Of a DNA stretch of 33,013 bases, positions 31,500-33,013 are shown piece by piece (the first letter of the stretch is position 1; each line of letters opens with the position of its first letter). The notes under the pieces were generated by a model, which saw nothing but the letters and a program-made list of their open reading frames with translations, searched no databases and was not told the DNA's origin. Source of the stretch: Oligoflexia bacterium (lineage in GTDB: Bacteria > Bdellovibrionota > Bacteriovoracia > Bacteriovoracales > Bacteriovoracaceae); the NCBI GenBank assembly GCA_015231325.1, contig JADGBS010000018.1, positions 1 through 33,013 on the forward strand, in the 5' to 3' direction. The translations under genes and the position numbers were made by a program.

Positions 31500-32494
31500 G
31501 GACTACTCCTTTTAATCAGTAACTCTTCTTCTCTCAACTGATTGATACGCTCGATTCCCCCACATAATTGTAAATATTCATAAAAATCTTTAGTATCCAA
31601 AATATATTTTTTGATGAAAGCGCGATAAGTCGTTTCATCTTGTTCTGCTGTTAACCATTCTTGCAGGTGTCGCTCATCACTAAAGTACTCTCCTTCCATA
31701 TTTCCGGGGTAAGAACCATAGGGAACGGGAATTACTGCATCGACTGACCAGTAAGGAATGGCCGTCTGCCATGGAGATCGACGAATTTCATCATTGGAAA
31801 CAATTTGCTCTGTGGTGATAATAACGTGCTTACTGGCCTTTGCTAAATCGGAGTCGGAGTTATTCAGCCCTCTAATTACACAATTTCCATAGATATCCGC
31901 TTGATGCACATGGATTACCGCCACGTCCGGAGAGAGCGCTGGAATGGCCGCATACTTATCGCCGGTGAAGGGACAAATAGTTATTTTTGCCGCTGAATAT
32001 TTGAAGGTGTCAGTCCCTAGCAACACCTTACTGGGGAGGAAACTTACGCCCATCGCTGCTGCTTTGTATCTGAAAGCTAATGCGGCATTGGACCATTCTG
32101 TGGTCTGAACTTTTCCAGACTCAAAATATTTTCGTGCCATTTTTGAAAGTCCACGTGCTTCTAGACCAACGATGTAAGCGACATCACATCGATCAAAGCA
32201 CTCTCCCGCTACTAAAATTTGACAATCATGGGTAGTGGTATGTCCAGAAAAACATAGATTTTTTTTACCTTGGCGTACTATTTCGTGGAGTAAGGCCGTC
32301 GCTATACGATTACATCCGAATCCGCCCGTCGCTAAATAGCAACCATCAGTAACATATTTGGTAATGGCCGCACTAACCGTAGTCAACTTATTAACATATT
32401 TTTTATTTTTAATCTGTTCTCTATGAGTATCTAAGTGATACGGGCGAAAGTTTTCACCTATTCCCTGTTCCATGTTCGTTGTCTGATTTACCAT
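31496..32494 (-). CDS. CoA-transferase alpha subunit (GctA-like)
   Basis: A 332-residue family I CoA-transferase alpha chain. The glycine-rich entry DGCYLATGGFGCNRIATALL corresponds to the family GGF motif, followed by NLCFSGHTTTHDCQILVAGE, PDVAVIHVHQADIYGNCVIR and the C-terminal YPGNMEGEYFSD segment seen in GctA/AtoD-like proteins. The ATG at 32494 is preceded by AGAGGT. Its stop overlaps the beta-subunit GTG, so the two are made in equal amounts. The thiolase gene ends 53 bp upstream on the same strand. Pathway assignment (ketone-body/short-chain acyl-CoA metabolism) rests on this neighbour. Confidence 0.9.
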   Translation of the reverse strand: MVNQTTNMEQGIGENFRPYHLDTHREQIKNKKYVNKLTTVSAAITKYVTDGCYLATGGFGCNRIATALLHEIVRQGKKNLCFSGHTTTHDCQILVAGECFDRCDVAYIVGLEARGLSKMARKYFESGKVQTTEWSNAALAFRYKAAAMGVSFLPSKVLLGTDTFKYSAAKITICPFTGDKYAAIPALSPDVAVIHVHQADIYGNCVIRGLNNSDSDLAKASKHVIITTEQIVSNDEIRRSPWQTAIPYWSVDAVIPVPYGSYPGNMEGEYFSDERHLQEWLTAEQDETTYRAFIKKYILDTKDFYEYLQLCGGIERINQLREEELLIKRSSP

Positions 32495-32524
32495 AATTTA
32501 CCTCTATATTAATCAATACTAATC

Positions 32525-32552
32525 TATATAAAATTACATATATAAAATTACA
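32525..32552. repeat. Perfect 14-bp tandem duplication over the thiolase stop codon
   Basis: TATATAAAATTACA occurs twice head to tail without mismatch (32525-32538, 32539-32552). The thiolase stop (32548-32550) lies in one copy, so the other copy contains a redundant stop sequence. Confidence 0.9.
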
Positions 32553-33013
32553 CCTTTTCAATAATCATCGCCAGTGCTTCTCCACCGCCAATGCAGAGAG
32601 TTGCCATGCCATATCGAGCATTTTGTCGTGTCAAAGCATTCATCAGGGTTACGACTATTCGTGTACCTGAGCATCCTATGGGATGCCCCAAACTTATTGC
32701 TCCTCCATAAATATTTACCTTTTCTGGAGAAATGTTTAATTCTTTGATTGCTGCTAAAGGCACGCAGGCGAATGCCTCATTTATTTCAAAAAAATTAATA
32801 TCAGAAAGGGTCAATCGAGCGCGTTGCAAACATTTTTGTATTGCACCAATGGGCGCTAGGGTAAACCAAGCTGGATCTTGAGCATGACTGGCAAATGCTA
32901 CTACTCGAAAAATACTACCGCCATTTTTTGCATCGTTTCTTGCGGAATGCTGACCCTTCGCCAAAACTACTGCTGCGGCCGCATCATTGATGGTAGAAGC
33001 GTTAGCAGCAGTA
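32548..33013 (-). CDS. Acetyl-CoA C-acetyltransferase (thiolase), C-terminal part, cut by window end
   Basis: The frame stays open to the right edge, with TAANASTINDAAAAVVLAKG at the very end matching the thiolase loop TAGNASGINDGAAAV. About 154 C-terminal residues are present. N-E-A-F-A (FEINEAFACVP), the catalytic His in GGAISLGHPIGCSGTR and the catalytic Cys in TLCIGGGEALAMI are all intact; the acylated Cys of the N-terminal half lies outside. It condenses or cleaves acetoacetyl-CoA or longer 3-ketoacyl-CoA. Together with the downstream CoA-transferase genes it suggests acetoacetate or fatty-acid-type metabolism. Confidence 0.92.
   Translation of the reverse strand, partial: TAANASTINDAAAAVVLAKGQHSARNDAKNGGSIFRVVAFASHAQDPAWFTLAPIGAIQKCLQRARLTLSDINFFEINEAFACVPLAAIKELNISPEKVNIYGGAISLGHPIGCSGTRIVVTLMNALTRQNARYGMATLCIGGGEALAMIIEKV

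Overview
The window is an AT-rich, densely packed stretch of a Gram-negative bacterial chromosome. Many products carry signal peptides or look outer-membrane or periplasmic, and ordinary housekeeping genes (trpS, fpg/mutM, htpG, thiolase/CoA-transferase) are interleaved with them. The mix suggests a Bdellovibrionota/'deltaproteobacterial'-type organism: a Csd6-like L,D-transpeptidase next to a bactofilin, a Bdellovibrio-style HtpG N-terminus, orphan periplasmic solute-binding proteins, very large exported orphans and a large Cache-type chemoreceptor. This is a judgement from memory of families, not a search; a gammaproteobacterium is not excluded. I see no rRNA, tRNA, CRISPR array, complete insertion sequence or prophage.

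Layout. (1) 1-5358, plus strand, tightly coupled genes: the end of a Csd6/Pgp2-like L,D-transpeptidase with an NTF2-like tail, a membrane-anchored coiled-coil protein, a bactofilin, an active and an inactive M16 peptidase, and a PHP-domain phosphoesterase. The first three look like a cell-shape/envelope operon. (2) 5389-10488: trpS (minus), an exported orphan (plus), and a 959-residue HExxH-protease/beta-barrel protein (minus). (3) 10668-18726: a 963-residue exported orphan followed by three paralogous family-3 solute-binding proteins (plus), separated by minus-strand asparaginase-domain, fpg and DUF47/PhoU-like genes. (4) 18727-23528: a SIMPL-domain protein (minus), then an 849-residue exported orphan paired with a radical SAM enzyme (plus). 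(5) 23696-28037: htpG with a strong bidirectional hairpin, facing a minus-strand heat-shock group (two Hsp20 genes and a 111-residue unknown), then a small exported protein with a possible translationally coupled 51-codon ORF. (6) 28103-33013, minus: chemoreceptor, two CoA-transferase subunits and the end of a thiolase.

The most striking feature is not a gene. Short tandem duplications occur across the whole window. At gene ends and in gaps the units are 7, 10, 12, 13, 14 or 18 bp, and the duplication often covers or abuts a stop codon. Inside coding regions the units are multiples of three (6, 9, 12, 15, 18 bp) and give low-complexity peptide inserts. This pattern fits frequent local microduplication filtered by selection for reading frame. 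A second pattern is a 31-nt hairpin found in 27/31-identical form immediately downstream of two of the three solute-binding-protein genes.
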